A stretch of 64,000 nucleotides of DNA from JAKAAZ01 sp963817855 (GTDB taxonomy: Bacteria; Acidobacteriota; Terriglobia; Terriglobales; Acidobacteriaceae), in NCBI GenBank assembly GCA_963817855.1, contig CAWFQA010000003.1:372001-436000 (forward strand). Direction: 5' to 3'. Below, piece after piece: positions 57,361 through 64,000 of this stretch (its first letter is position 1; each line of letters begins with the position of its first letter). The translations under genes were made by a program, and so were the position numbers. The notes under the pieces are model-generated. The model was not told the origin of the DNA, made no database searches, and worked only from the letters and a program-made list of their open reading frames with translations.

Positions 57361-57485
57361 CGTCATCCCCGGCGAAGGTCACCGCGGCGGCCTGCTCTGT
57401 ATCAGGGCTCGACTTCTGTCGGGCCGCCTGCAGCAAACAATACATGGGCTTCAGCCCCTGACGCTGATGTGCGAATTGCTTCCAT
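57361..57485. repeat. ~125-bp intergenic element, copy A
   Basis: Aligns along its length with 58219-58345: shared parts include GCGAAGGTC(A/G)C, TGTATC(A/C)GGGC, CGACTTC(A/T)GTCGGG, CTTCAGCCCCTG and GCTTCCAT. Its first 30 bases also resemble the GTCATTCTGAACGAAGGTCGC elements at 54973 and 55101. It lies between the HD-GYP stop and the pterin dehydratase gene; the rest of that gap (57486-57597) shows nothing. Confidence 0.75.
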
Positions 57486-57597
57486 CTGATGGGTGTATGG
57501 ATTTCATGGCTTCGTCCCCTTTGCCAACTCTGTGCGCCAAGGTCGAGAATGGCTGCACGAGCGTTTCTCTTCCTCCGAAATGCGATGGAGTTCACCA

Positions 57598-57882
57598 ATG
57601 AGCAAGCTGACTGACAAAGAAATCCAGGAAAAACTGCCGGCACTCGATGGCTGGAGATATGACGCCGGCGAGCTGGTGCACGACTACGCCTTTGCGGATT
57701 TTGCGGCCGCCTTCGCGTTTGTGGTGCGGCTGGCGCTGCTCGCGGAAAAAGCGAATCACCATCCCGACATCGATATCCGCTATAACAAGGTGCGGGTCGC
57801 GCTGGTCTCGCACGACTCCGGCGGCGTCACCGCTCGCGATGTCTCCATGGCCGCAGAAATTGGCAAGCTCCCCCAGCATTGA
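57598..57882 (+). CDS. phhB: 4a-hydroxytetrahydrobiopterin dehydratase
   Basis: 94 residues, the family's normal size, from ATG 57598 with GGAG eight bases upstream; a longer frame upstream has no family support. The pattern LPALDGWRYDAGELVHDYAF, then LAEKANHHPDIDIRYNKVRV and LVSHDSGGVTARDVSMAAEI, contains the catalytic His pair and the conserved H-D-x-G-G-V-T-x-x-D block of pterin-4a-carbinolamine dehydratases. The enzyme recycles the pterin cofactor of aromatic amino acid hydroxylases in the cytoplasm. No phenylalanine hydroxylase is in the window. The gene and its neighbour are flanked by the two copies of the 125-base element. Confidence 0.95.
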   Translation: MSKLTDKEIQEKLPALDGWRYDAGELVHDYAFADFAAAFAFVVRLALLAEKANHHPDIDIRYNKVRVALVSHDSGGVTARDVSMAAEIGKLPQH

Positions 57883-57921
57883 AATGTACCCACGCACCAC
57901 CGCCCCTATTGAGGACACCGT

Positions 57922-58188
57922 ATGCCAATCACAAAGTATGAAGGAATCACGCTCACCAAAAAGGTAATCGTGTTGGAAGAGACCTGGCTGGTGAATTGTG
58001 TTTTGCGTGAGTGCGTAATTTTCTACTCGGGCGGCCCCTTCGATGTGGTGAATGCGACCTTCGATAGCTGCGAATGGAAATTCCAGGGAGCGGCCCAACT
58101 GACCTTCTCGTTAATGTCGATGATCGGTCTGATCCCGCCTCCGCAACTCTCCGCCCCGGTGCAACCATCGACCGGTTCGGTGAACTAA
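57922..58188 (+). CDS. Conserved hypothetical protein, 88 residues
   Basis: A small protein beginning 39 bases after phhB on the same strand. Its strands KKVIVLEETWLVNCVLRECV and IFYSGGPFDVVNATFDSCEW look like a short right-handed beta-helix rung (pentapeptide-like alternation), and LTFSLMSMIGLIPPP is a hydrophobic tail. I recognise no named family. Codon usage fits neighbouring genes, so I think it is real, possibly co-transcribed with phhB. No function can be offered. Confidence 0.6.
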   Translation: MPITKYEGITLTKKVIVLEETWLVNCVLRECVIFYSGGPFDVVNATFDSCEWKFQGAAQLTFSLMSMIGLIPPPQLSAPVQPSTGSVN

Positions 58189-58218
58189 CAAACGCAGCAT
58201 GGCTGCAGATAGAAATAT

Positions 58219-58345
58219 TGTTATCCCGAACGAAGGTCGCTGCGGCGATCTGCGTTGTATCCGGGCCCGACTTCAGTCGGGTCGTCCATGGCGCAAAACA
58301 GACTGGACTTCAGCCCCTGCGTACTGCAGATCGCATCGCTTCCAT
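58219..58345. repeat. ~125-bp intergenic element, copy B
   Basis: The second copy, in the same orientation as 57361-57485 and 858 bases from it. It contains a perfect hairpin, CCCGACTTCAGTCGGG (58266-58281), which is imperfect in copy A (CTCGACTTCTGTCGGG). It lies in the 254-base gap before the channel-like gene; nothing else is recognised in that gap. Confidence 0.75.
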
Positions 58346-58442
58346 GATCGGATTTTCGAATGAGCTTTCAATTCGGGACACGTCCACCGTGGCTTAAGAT
58401 ATGATTGGCGTCAAATTCTCCCGTCTCGCGCGCTGACAGCCA

Positions 58443-59147
58443 ATGACCACTCGGCATGCAAAGCTGCTTGAAATCCGCGATCGACAAGCTTCCGCCATTA
58501 CCGGACATAAATTTTTTCTGTTGTTCGTTTTCCTGCTGCTGTATCTGCTCGTCTATCCCTACACGCAAAACAAGGGCGTTGCCTACTATCTTCTCCGGGT
58601 TCTGGGAATCGGCATCACGCTTTTGAGCGTTTATGCCGTCAGTTTCCGCCGCAGTCTGGTTTTCGTCGGCATGGCGCTGGCGATCCCAACTGTGATGGAA
58701 CATCTACGCATTGCGAAACTGGACGCCAGTACCACTTCGCTGGCGACCATCTTGCTCACTATTGCCTTCGATACTTTCATCATTGTTGTGATTTTTCGCC
58801 GCGTGTTTGTTCACAAGCAGGCGACCGCGGAAACCATCTATGGCGCGCTCTGCATTTATCTCTTGGTGGGACTCGGCTTTTCCAGCATCTACACGTTGCT
58901 GGCCGCGGTGCAGCCGCATGCCTTCTACCTGGATCCGGCACTGACTCTCAACCCTGTGCTGAACCGCTTCGACCTGATCTATTACAGCTTCGGAACCATG
59001 ACCTGCCTGGGGCCTACCGGGATCGCCGCTGTTTCAAATCAGGCCAGATCGCTGTCGCTGATCGAAGCTGTCCTCGGTGTCCTGTATCTCGCGGTGCTGA
59101 TCTCAAGACTTGTCGGAGCTAGCCCGAAGATGTCGGACGACGCTTAA
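58443..59147 (+). CDS. Two-pore-helix ion-channel-like protein with altered filter
   Basis: 234 residues. Four or five helices occupy residues 20-125 (FFLLFVFLLLYLLVYP; FIIVVIFRRVF), followed by a pore module at the C terminus: GALCIYLLVGLGFSSIYTLL, then FDLIYYSFGTMTCLGPTGIA and SLIEAVLGVLYLAVLISRLV. This matches the Ion_trans_2 potassium-channel pore of acidobacterial and proteobacterial proteins where the filter reads TLTTLGYGDI; here the Gly-Tyr-Gly is replaced by Gly-Pro-Thr-Gly (residues 190-193). Potassium selectivity would be lost if folded as in known channels, so cargo is uncertain. The gene is intact and stands alone. No N-terminal voltage-sensor charges are evident. Confidence 0.78.
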   Translation: MTTRHAKLLEIRDRQASAITGHKFFLLFVFLLLYLLVYPYTQNKGVAYYLLRVLGIGITLLSVYAVSFRRSLVFVGMALAIPTVMEHLRIAKLDASTTSLATILLTIAFDTFIIVVIFRRVFVHKQATAETIYGALCIYLLVGLGFSSIYTLLAAVQPHAFYLDPALTLNPVLNRFDLIYYSFGTMTCLGPTGIAAVSNQARSLSLIEAVLGVLYLAVLISRLVGASPKMSDDA

Positions 59148-59191
59148 CCGGCGCAACGCGATTCCGATTCATCCATCGAATCCCCGCGCCA

Positions 59192-59959
59192 CTACATCAA
59201 GTCGGAGACGAATCCGAACGAATGTTCGCGCAATAATTGACCGGCGTGCCGCAAATCGCCCGCCCGCAACGCGTCGATGATAGGCTGATGCGACAGTAAC
59301 GCTTCCGGCAACCGGTCGACACGCCGCTGCACATTCAATCGCGCGCGCATGCATATCCCCAGCGACTTCCAGGCGCGCACCACTTCCAGGTTTTCGCAGC
59401 GCTCGACAATCGAACGGTGAAAGTTGCGATTGTGGCACGCCACTGCCTGCAGGTCGCCCGCCTGTGCCGCCGCCCGCATCGCCGCGTATTCCTGTTCCAG
59501 TGTTCGCACTGATTCCTCTGGAAAATCTCGGATGAATTCCGTGGCCGCCTGTTCCAGAATGCCGCGCAATTGATACGCATCGCGCAGCTCGGTGGGCGAC
59601 AGCTCGCGCACCCGCGCGCCGCAATACGGTTCCGACTTCACCACTCCGATGGCTTCCAGTTTGCGCAGCGCTTCGCGCACCGGAGCCTGGCTCACACGAA
59701 ATTCGCGCGCCAGCGTCAACTCCTTCAGCCGCTCGCCGGGCTGATAGGTGCCGTCCATGATGCGTTCCAGGATCGTCCACCGCACGCGATCATGAGCGCA
59801 ATTGCGGTCGGAACCGGCGCCGGCCGCCGGGTTTCTTTCACCCTCTTCGGCCATCATCGACGCAATCACAGACTTGATTTCTTCCGTGGAGGCGCGAGTG
59901 ATGACGCGCTCAGAACTTGCATCCTCAACAGGCATTCGAACCGTTTCAGATCCGCTCAT
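59192..59959 (-). CDS. GntR-family regulator, FCD (FadR-like) type
   Basis: 255 residues from ATG 59959; a TTG at 59977 would add six. After a charged N-terminal extension of about 60 residues comes the winged helix: RWTILERIMDGTYQPGERLK, ELTLAREFRVSQAPVREALR and KLEAIGVV. The FCD effector domain follows, with AYQLRGILEQAATEFI, the metal-binding region CHNRNFHRSIVERCEN and a last helix bundle ending SHQPIIDALRAGD. GntR/FCD regulators repress catabolic genes until an organic acid binds. The 60-residue extension is longer than typical. It lies downstream of the efflux operon on the same strand with an 82-base gap, so it may be on the same transcript; a link is not shown. Confidence 0.9.
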   Translation of the reverse strand: MSGSETVRMPVEDASSERVITRASTEEIKSVIASMMAEEGERNPAAGAGSDRNCAHDRVRWTILERIMDGTYQPGERLKELTLAREFRVSQAPVREALRKLEAIGVVKSEPYCGARVRELSPTELRDAYQLRGILEQAATEFIRDFPEESVRTLEQEYAAMRAAAQAGDLQAVACHNRNFHRSIVERCENLEVVRAWKSLGICMRARLNVQRRVDRLPEALLSHQPIIDALRAGDLRHAGQLLREHSFGFVSDLM

Positions 59960-60041
59960 TGTTCGTTTCCGTTCCAAAATCGAGCTGGAGCTGTCTCATA
60001 CACCATCGTTTCGCCACAACCTCTGTCTGCACCTGGTGCGT

Positions 60042-61499
60042 TTATTCCTTCGGCAACTGGCTGCGATCCCAGCCCCCACCCAGCGCCTTCACCAGCAGCA
60101 CGCTGGCGGTCATGCGCCGCGTGACAAGATTGGCCGACGTCAGCTCACTGGACAGCACCACACTCTGCGCCTGAATCACGTTCAAATACGGATCCAGTCC
60201 GCGCGTGTACAGCTTCATGGCAATCTCCATCTGTTGTTGCGCGGAGCTCACCGCCCGGTTCTGGGTCTCCGTTTCGTGTTCCAGAATGTGCAGCGCGACC
60301 AGGTTGTCTTCCACCTCCTGATACGCGGTCAATACCGTTTGTCGATAATTCGCCACCGTGCTGTCGTAATTGGCCTGCGCCATGGTGTTCAGCGCGCGTC
60401 GTTGTCCCCAGTCCACCAGCGTATCCGCGGCGGACAGACCGACCGACCAGAATGTACTCGGGCCCGTGAACCAGTTTCCCGGGTTGCCGCTCTCCACACC
60501 GCCGATGCCTGTAAGCGAAAAATTCGGGTAGTACGCAGCGCGCGCGATGCCGATCTGCTCGTTGGCCGCGGCCATTTGCCGCTCCGCAATCGCAATATCC
60601 GGACGCCGTTCCAGCAGCTGCGATGGCAGGCCAGGCGGAATGATCGGCGGCGTGTACTGCACCACGCGTGCCGGAATCGTGAGCGATGCCGGCGGTTCCC
60701 CAATCAGGATTGCAATCGCGTGCTCATCCTGGGCCCGCGCAATGGCCACATCCTGATCCTGCGCGCGTGTCGTCTCCAGCTGGGTTTGCGCCTGCTGCAC
60801 GTCCAATTGCGAATCCAGTCCCGCGTGGAACAACTGCGTGGTCAGCAGCAGCGCCTTCTCATCCGCTGCCACCGTCGCATCCAGAATGGATTGCTGCGCG
60901 TCCAGGCCACGCATCTGGAAATAATCCAGCGCCAGCTCGGCCTGCAGAATCAATTGGACGTTCACCACGTCGGTGGAGCTGGCCTGCGCATTCTCCCGCG
61001 CCGCCCGCACTGTGCGTCGCACCCTGCCCCAGATATCCGGCTCCCAGCTCACCGTCAGGGGAATCGAAAAGTCGTTGTACTGATTGTTGATCCCGCTGAA
61101 ATAGTTGGCGCGGTTCTCTGAATTGTGCTGCCGGGTCACACTCACGCCGGCGTTCAAAAACGGAAAATAATTCGCCCGCTGATACTTCACCATGGCTCGT
61201 GCCTGCGTGTATTGCGCCATGGTAACCTTCAACGACTGGTTGGAGACGCTTACCTTCTGCTCCAGCGAATTCAGTTCCGAATCTCCATACACTTCCCACC
61301 AGTGGCCGCGAATCTGCTCGTCGGCAGGTTGCGCAGGCTGCCACCCAGCCACAGATTTAAATTCCGGCGTCGTCGGCGCGCTGGGCTGGTGATAGTTCGG
61401 CCCAACCATGCATCCGGTCACGCAGAAGATCAGCGCCATCGCCGCCCACACACCCGTCTGATCGTGGAGAAGCTCCGCATCATGAAGGGTTCCCTGCAT
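60042..61499 (-). CDS. RND efflux outer-membrane factor (NodT/OprM-like lipoprotein)
   Basis: 485 residues from ATG 61499, overlapping the end of the adaptor gene by 20 bases; an upstream ATG at 61574 lies deep in the adaptor gene. The lipobox FCVTGC places the acylated Cys at residue 30, followed by MVGPNYHQPSAPTT, the standard 'vGPdY.rP' opening of OprM-like factors. Two coiled repeats follow (SVSNQSLKVTMAQYTQARAM; RRALNTMAQANYDSTVANYR), giving the trimeric channel-tunnel. The protein forms the outer-membrane exit duct. It is the third gene of the pump operon. Confidence 0.92.
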   Translation of the reverse strand: MQGTLHDAELLHDQTGVWAAMALIFCVTGCMVGPNYHQPSAPTTPEFKSVAGWQPAQPADEQIRGHWWEVYGDSELNSLEQKVSVSNQSLKVTMAQYTQARAMVKYQRANYFPFLNAGVSVTRQHNSENRANYFSGINNQYNDFSIPLTVSWEPDIWGRVRRTVRAARENAQASSTDVVNVQLILQAELALDYFQMRGLDAQQSILDATVAADEKALLLTTQLFHAGLDSQLDVQQAQTQLETTRAQDQDVAIARAQDEHAIAILIGEPPASLTIPARVVQYTPPIIPPGLPSQLLERRPDIAIAERQMAAANEQIGIARAAYYPNFSLTGIGGVESGNPGNWFTGPSTFWSVGLSAADTLVDWGQRRALNTMAQANYDSTVANYRQTVLTAYQEVEDNLVALHILEHETETQNRAVSSAQQQMEIAMKLYTRGLDPYLNVIQAQSVVLSSELTSANLVTRRMTASVLLVKALGGGWDRSQLPKE

Positions 61500-62829
61500 C
61501 CGACGACCCCACCGGTGCACCATTGCCTGCCGACGAACCTGGCTGTACCGGCTTGCCATCGACATCGACGACATGCACCGCTTCGTTTTCTGTGATCGAG
61601 TCCGGCGGATTATTGATGACCCGATCCTGCGGCGTCAGGCCGGTGAGCACCTCGATGGTTGTCCCCCAGTCGCGGCCCACTGTGATCACATGCAGATGAG
61701 AATGGTTTTGCGCGTCGACAGTGACAACCCGCAATCCCTCAGAACGGAAGAGCATGGTGTCGACCGGTATAATCAGCGCCGGATGCTTGATTGGAAGCTG
61801 CAGATGAACCTGTCCATACGCACCCGGCAACAACTCATGTTTCTGGTTGGGAATATCCACTTCCACCGTCAGCGTGCGCGTGTTCAGGTCGATCGCATTC
61901 GCCGTCCGCACAATTGTGCCTTTGAAAACCCGGCCCGCAAATCCCGGTACATCGATGTTTGTCTTCACCCCCGGCCGAGCCTCGGATACATACACACCGG
62001 GGACATTCACAAAGATTCGCACCGTATTCATGTTGGAAATATGGAACAGTTCCCGCGGACCGTTCGTGCTCATTCCAACCGTACTGATGTTTCCGGCAGA
62101 ATTGCTGGAGCTGCCGGTTCCGCCGTTGCTCCCCGAATCCACCAACTGGCCCACATCGACATTGCGCGCCGTGATCACTCCATCAAACGGCGCATAGACG
62201 CGTTCGAAGGATTGCATTTCCAGCAGCTGATTCAAGCTTTGCTGCGCCACAGCTACCGACGCCGTCTGGGCGCTTTCCGTCTGCGTCGCCGTATCGATGG
62301 ATTGTTTTGACACCGCTTCTGTTCCGCTTAATCCTTGGTAGCGTTGAGCCGTCACGTGCGCCAATCCCAGATTGGCCTTGGCCGTGACCAGGCTGGCGCG
62401 AGCTTCATCCACCTGCCGGTCCAGCTCGGGAGTTTCAATCACCGCCAGCAGCTCGCCCTTGTGCACATGCGCGCCAATGTCGTGGTACCACGCCTTCACG
62501 TAGCCATTCGTCCGCGCATAAATCGGCGCATCGGAAAAAGCCTGGATCGTTCCCGGCAGCAACACCTCCTGCATCGGCTCGCCCATCTGCGGGGTCACAA
62601 CGGCAACGTCCGGCACGGCCATGCTGTCTGTTTCTTTGCGCAGCGCGGCCCGTGCATGCATGCGCGGAAGTATCCCGATGATCGCCACCACGACGGCGAC
62701 GACGAACAGCACGATCACAATCGCCACGGTGCGCCGAGTCGCCTCTCGAGTGGGCTCCAGCGAGTGTTTCTGCGGCGCGCCCGACGATGCACCCCGCCCT
62801 CCCGCTGCTTGCTTTTCCGTTTCGCTCAT
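61480..62829 (-). CDS. RND efflux periplasmic adaptor (membrane fusion protein)
   Basis: 449 residues. A single membrane helix (AIVIVLFVVAVVVAIIGILP) anchors it in the inner membrane. The barrel-sandwich/lipoyl halves (YVKAWYHDIGAHVHKGELLA and FERVYAPFDGVITARNVDVG) flank a coiled hairpin of about 60 residues (VDEARASLVTAKANLGLAHV), then the beta-barrel (GVKTNIDVPGFAGRVFKGTI) and membrane-proximal domains. The adaptor links pump and outer-membrane duct. Its start overlaps the pump stop by four bases (ATGA) and its end overlaps the outer-membrane factor start, so all three are translationally coupled. Confidence 0.94.
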   Translation of the reverse strand: MSETEKQAAGGRGASSGAPQKHSLEPTREATRRTVAIVIVLFVVAVVVAIIGILPRMHARAALRKETDSMAVPDVAVVTPQMGEPMQEVLLPGTIQAFSDAPIYARTNGYVKAWYHDIGAHVHKGELLAVIETPELDRQVDEARASLVTAKANLGLAHVTAQRYQGLSGTEAVSKQSIDTATQTESAQTASVAVAQQSLNQLLEMQSFERVYAPFDGVITARNVDVGQLVDSGSNGGTGSSSNSAGNISTVGMSTNGPRELFHISNMNTVRIFVNVPGVYVSEARPGVKTNIDVPGFAGRVFKGTIVRTANAIDLNTRTLTVEVDIPNQKHELLPGAYGQVHLQLPIKHPALIIPVDTMLFRSEGLRVVTVDAQNHSHLHVITVGRDWGTTIEVLTGLTPQDRVINNPPDSITENEAVHVVDVDGKPVQPGSSAGNGAPVGSSDAGNPS

Positions 62830-64000
62830 GACTCTTGCTCCTCAGAAGATTCCGCCAGCGGCTTCGATCTTCCATGCACCAGGCTGAAAAATACCGGTAC
62901 GAAAAACAATGTGGCAGCGGTCGCAAACAACAGGCCCCCGATCACCGACCGGCCCAGCGGCGCATTCTGCTCCCCACTGGCTCCAATCCCCAACGCCATC
63001 GGAAGCATCCCGATTATCATGGCCAGGGCCGTCATCAACACCGGCCGAAAGCGGGTGAAGCCGGCAATCATAGCGGCTTCAACAGCGCTGGCCCCGCGCA
63101 CTATTTCTTCCCGCGCAAAGCTGACCACCAGGATGCTGTTCGCCGTCGCCACGCCCATGCACATAATGGAACCCGTCAGCGCCGGAACGCTGATGTGCGT
63201 GTGCGTCAGAAAAAGAAACCACACAATTCCCGTTAGCGCCGCCGGCAGCCCCGCGATGATCACGAATGGGTCCAGCCACGATTGAAAATTCACCACGATC
63301 AGCAGGTACACCAGGACAATGGCAAACAGCAGGCCGCCGATCAGTCCGCTTGTCGAAGAACGCATGGTCAACACCTGGCCGCGGACAACGATGCGCGAGC
63401 CACGCGGCAGATGTTTGTTCGCGCTCGCCACAACCTGGTCCACTTGGTTCGCCACCGAGCGCAGGTCTGTCCCATCCACCGACCCGTAAATATCGATCAC
63501 CGGGATCACGTTGTAGTGGCTCACGGAGCCGGCCTCTACGCCGCGATGAACGCTGGCCAGGTTGGAAAGAATCTGCAACGGCGCACCGCTGCTGCCGGTA
63601 ACGGGAATATTCCTCAAATCCTGCAGCGTATCCATGCGGTATTGCGGAGTTTGCACCGCGATCTCGTAGCTGACGCCGCTATTCCAGTTCAGCCAGAATT
63701 GCGGTGACGTCTGAAAGCTGCCGCTCAATGAGGTCAACACGCTATCCGCCACGTCGGCCTGGCTTAACCCAACCTGTTGTGCCTTGGTTCGGTCCACATC
63801 GATCGTCATGTTCGGCGAATCGAGCGATTGCTGGATGTGCAGGTCGACCGCTCCCGGAATCCTCCGCAGTTGCGACATCATGGATTCCGCCAGAGCATGG
63901 TTGGCATCGGTATCCGCGCCGATAATCTGGACATCGAGCGGCGCCGGCAAACCGAAGTTCAGGATCTGGTTCACGATGTCGGTCGGCAGAAAATAGAATG
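62826..64000 (-). CDS. RND efflux pump, C-terminal part (partial)
   Basis: The gene runs off the right edge; about 391 C-terminal codons are inside. The frame stays open to base 64000 (FLPTDIVNQILNFGLP). Visible parts are porter/docking segments (RIPGAVDLHIQQSLDSPNMT; YEIAVQTPQYRMDTLQDLR) and the last membrane helices: IGGLLFAIVLVYLLIVVNFQ, LTGSIMCMGVATANSILVVS, RPVLMTALAMIIGMLPMALG and GLLFATAATLFFVPVFFSLV. The sequence is of the HAE-type (drug or solvent) group of RND transporters rather than the metal group. It uses the proton gradient to expel substrates through the adaptor and outer-membrane factor encoded downstream. Confidence 0.93.
   Translation of the reverse strand, partial: FYFLPTDIVNQILNFGLPAPLDVQIIGADTDANHALAESMMSQLRRIPGAVDLHIQQSLDSPNMTIDVDRTKAQQVGLSQADVADSVLTSLSGSFQTSPQFWLNWNSGVSYEIAVQTPQYRMDTLQDLRNIPVTGSSGAPLQILSNLASVHRGVEAGSVSHYNVIPVIDIYGSVDGTDLRSVANQVDQVVASANKHLPRGSRIVVRGQVLTMRSSTSGLIGGLLFAIVLVYLLIVVNFQSWLDPFVIIAGLPAALTGIVWFLFLTHTHISVPALTGSIMCMGVATANSILVVSFAREEIVRGASAVEAAMIAGFTRFRPVLMTALAMIIGMLPMALGIGASGEQNAPLGRSVIGGLLFATAATLFFVPVFFSLVHGRSKPLAESSEEQES

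Noticed and set aside
59802..61121. 439-codon plus-strand open frame across the outer-membrane factor and GntR genes
   Set aside because: It crosses two genes with clear motifs on the other strand and reads as His/Arg/Leu-rich noise.

Overview
The window looks like a chromosomal piece of an Acidobacteriota genome, most likely from the Terriglobia/Acidobacteriaceae side. The lineage markers are a PadR regulator directly upstream of a large MacB/FtsX-type orphan permease (the ADOP arrangement), an Oar-like TonB receptor with an N-terminal carboxypeptidase-regulatory domain, a VWFA-related secreted protein, many secreted hydrolases, and intergenic repeats of the 'GTCATTCTGAGCG' type. No rRNA, complete tRNA, CRISPR array, prophage or plasmid genes were seen.

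Layout. 0-2 kb: end of an OmpR-type response regulator and its histidine kinase. 2-7 kb: a degraded strip (repeat copy, VWFA tail, truncated sugar isomerase, IS701-like transposase piece, 3' half of a tRNA) around a beta-propeller protein and a TetR / NmrA / DoxX redox cluster. 7-21 kb: a lipoprotein phosphoesterase with five Ig-like repeats, PadR-ADOP permease, a GH9 glycosidase, an unrecognised secreted protein with an internal duplication, and AsmA. 21-33 kb: two tandem M28 peptidases, a GH13 branching-enzyme-like protein and an Oar-like TonB receptor. 33-42.5 kb: a small hypothetical protein, a mutarotase-like protein, YihY, then an AddB-AddA recombination helicase-nuclease pair. 42.6-49.2 kb: a plus-strand run with a small Cys/His-rich secreted protein, a TonB receptor, a CusF-SCO1 copper protein, gluconokinase, a membrane protein and an ABC exporter. 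49-55 kb: oligopeptidase B, an esterase and a VWFA-like protein. 55-59 kb: an ECF-like sigma factor, an HD-GYP regulator, pterin dehydratase and a channel-like protein with an odd filter. 59-64 kb: a GntR regulator and a tripartite RND efflux operon (RND pump running off the right edge, adaptor, outer-membrane factor).

How genes work together. The clearest units are the RND efflux operon (four-base overlap of pump and adaptor), the AddB-AddA pair (stop and start share one base), the PadR-ADOP pair with a perfect palindrome in the promoter, the TetR-NmrA pair with repeated palindromes between them, and the 42.6-46.4 kb group that I read as a copper-handling system at the outer membrane and periplasm.

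Quality warning. At least ten otherwise well-preserved genes are broken by frameshifts. Where I could work out the shift, removing a single extra base almost always restores the family sequence; I found only one clear single-base loss. Motifs stay intact on both sides. Sequence or assembly error is therefore more likely than true decay for most of them, and I annotate such genes over their full reconstructed span. Starts given differ from the longest open frame where a ribosome-binding site or family length argued for a later codon.
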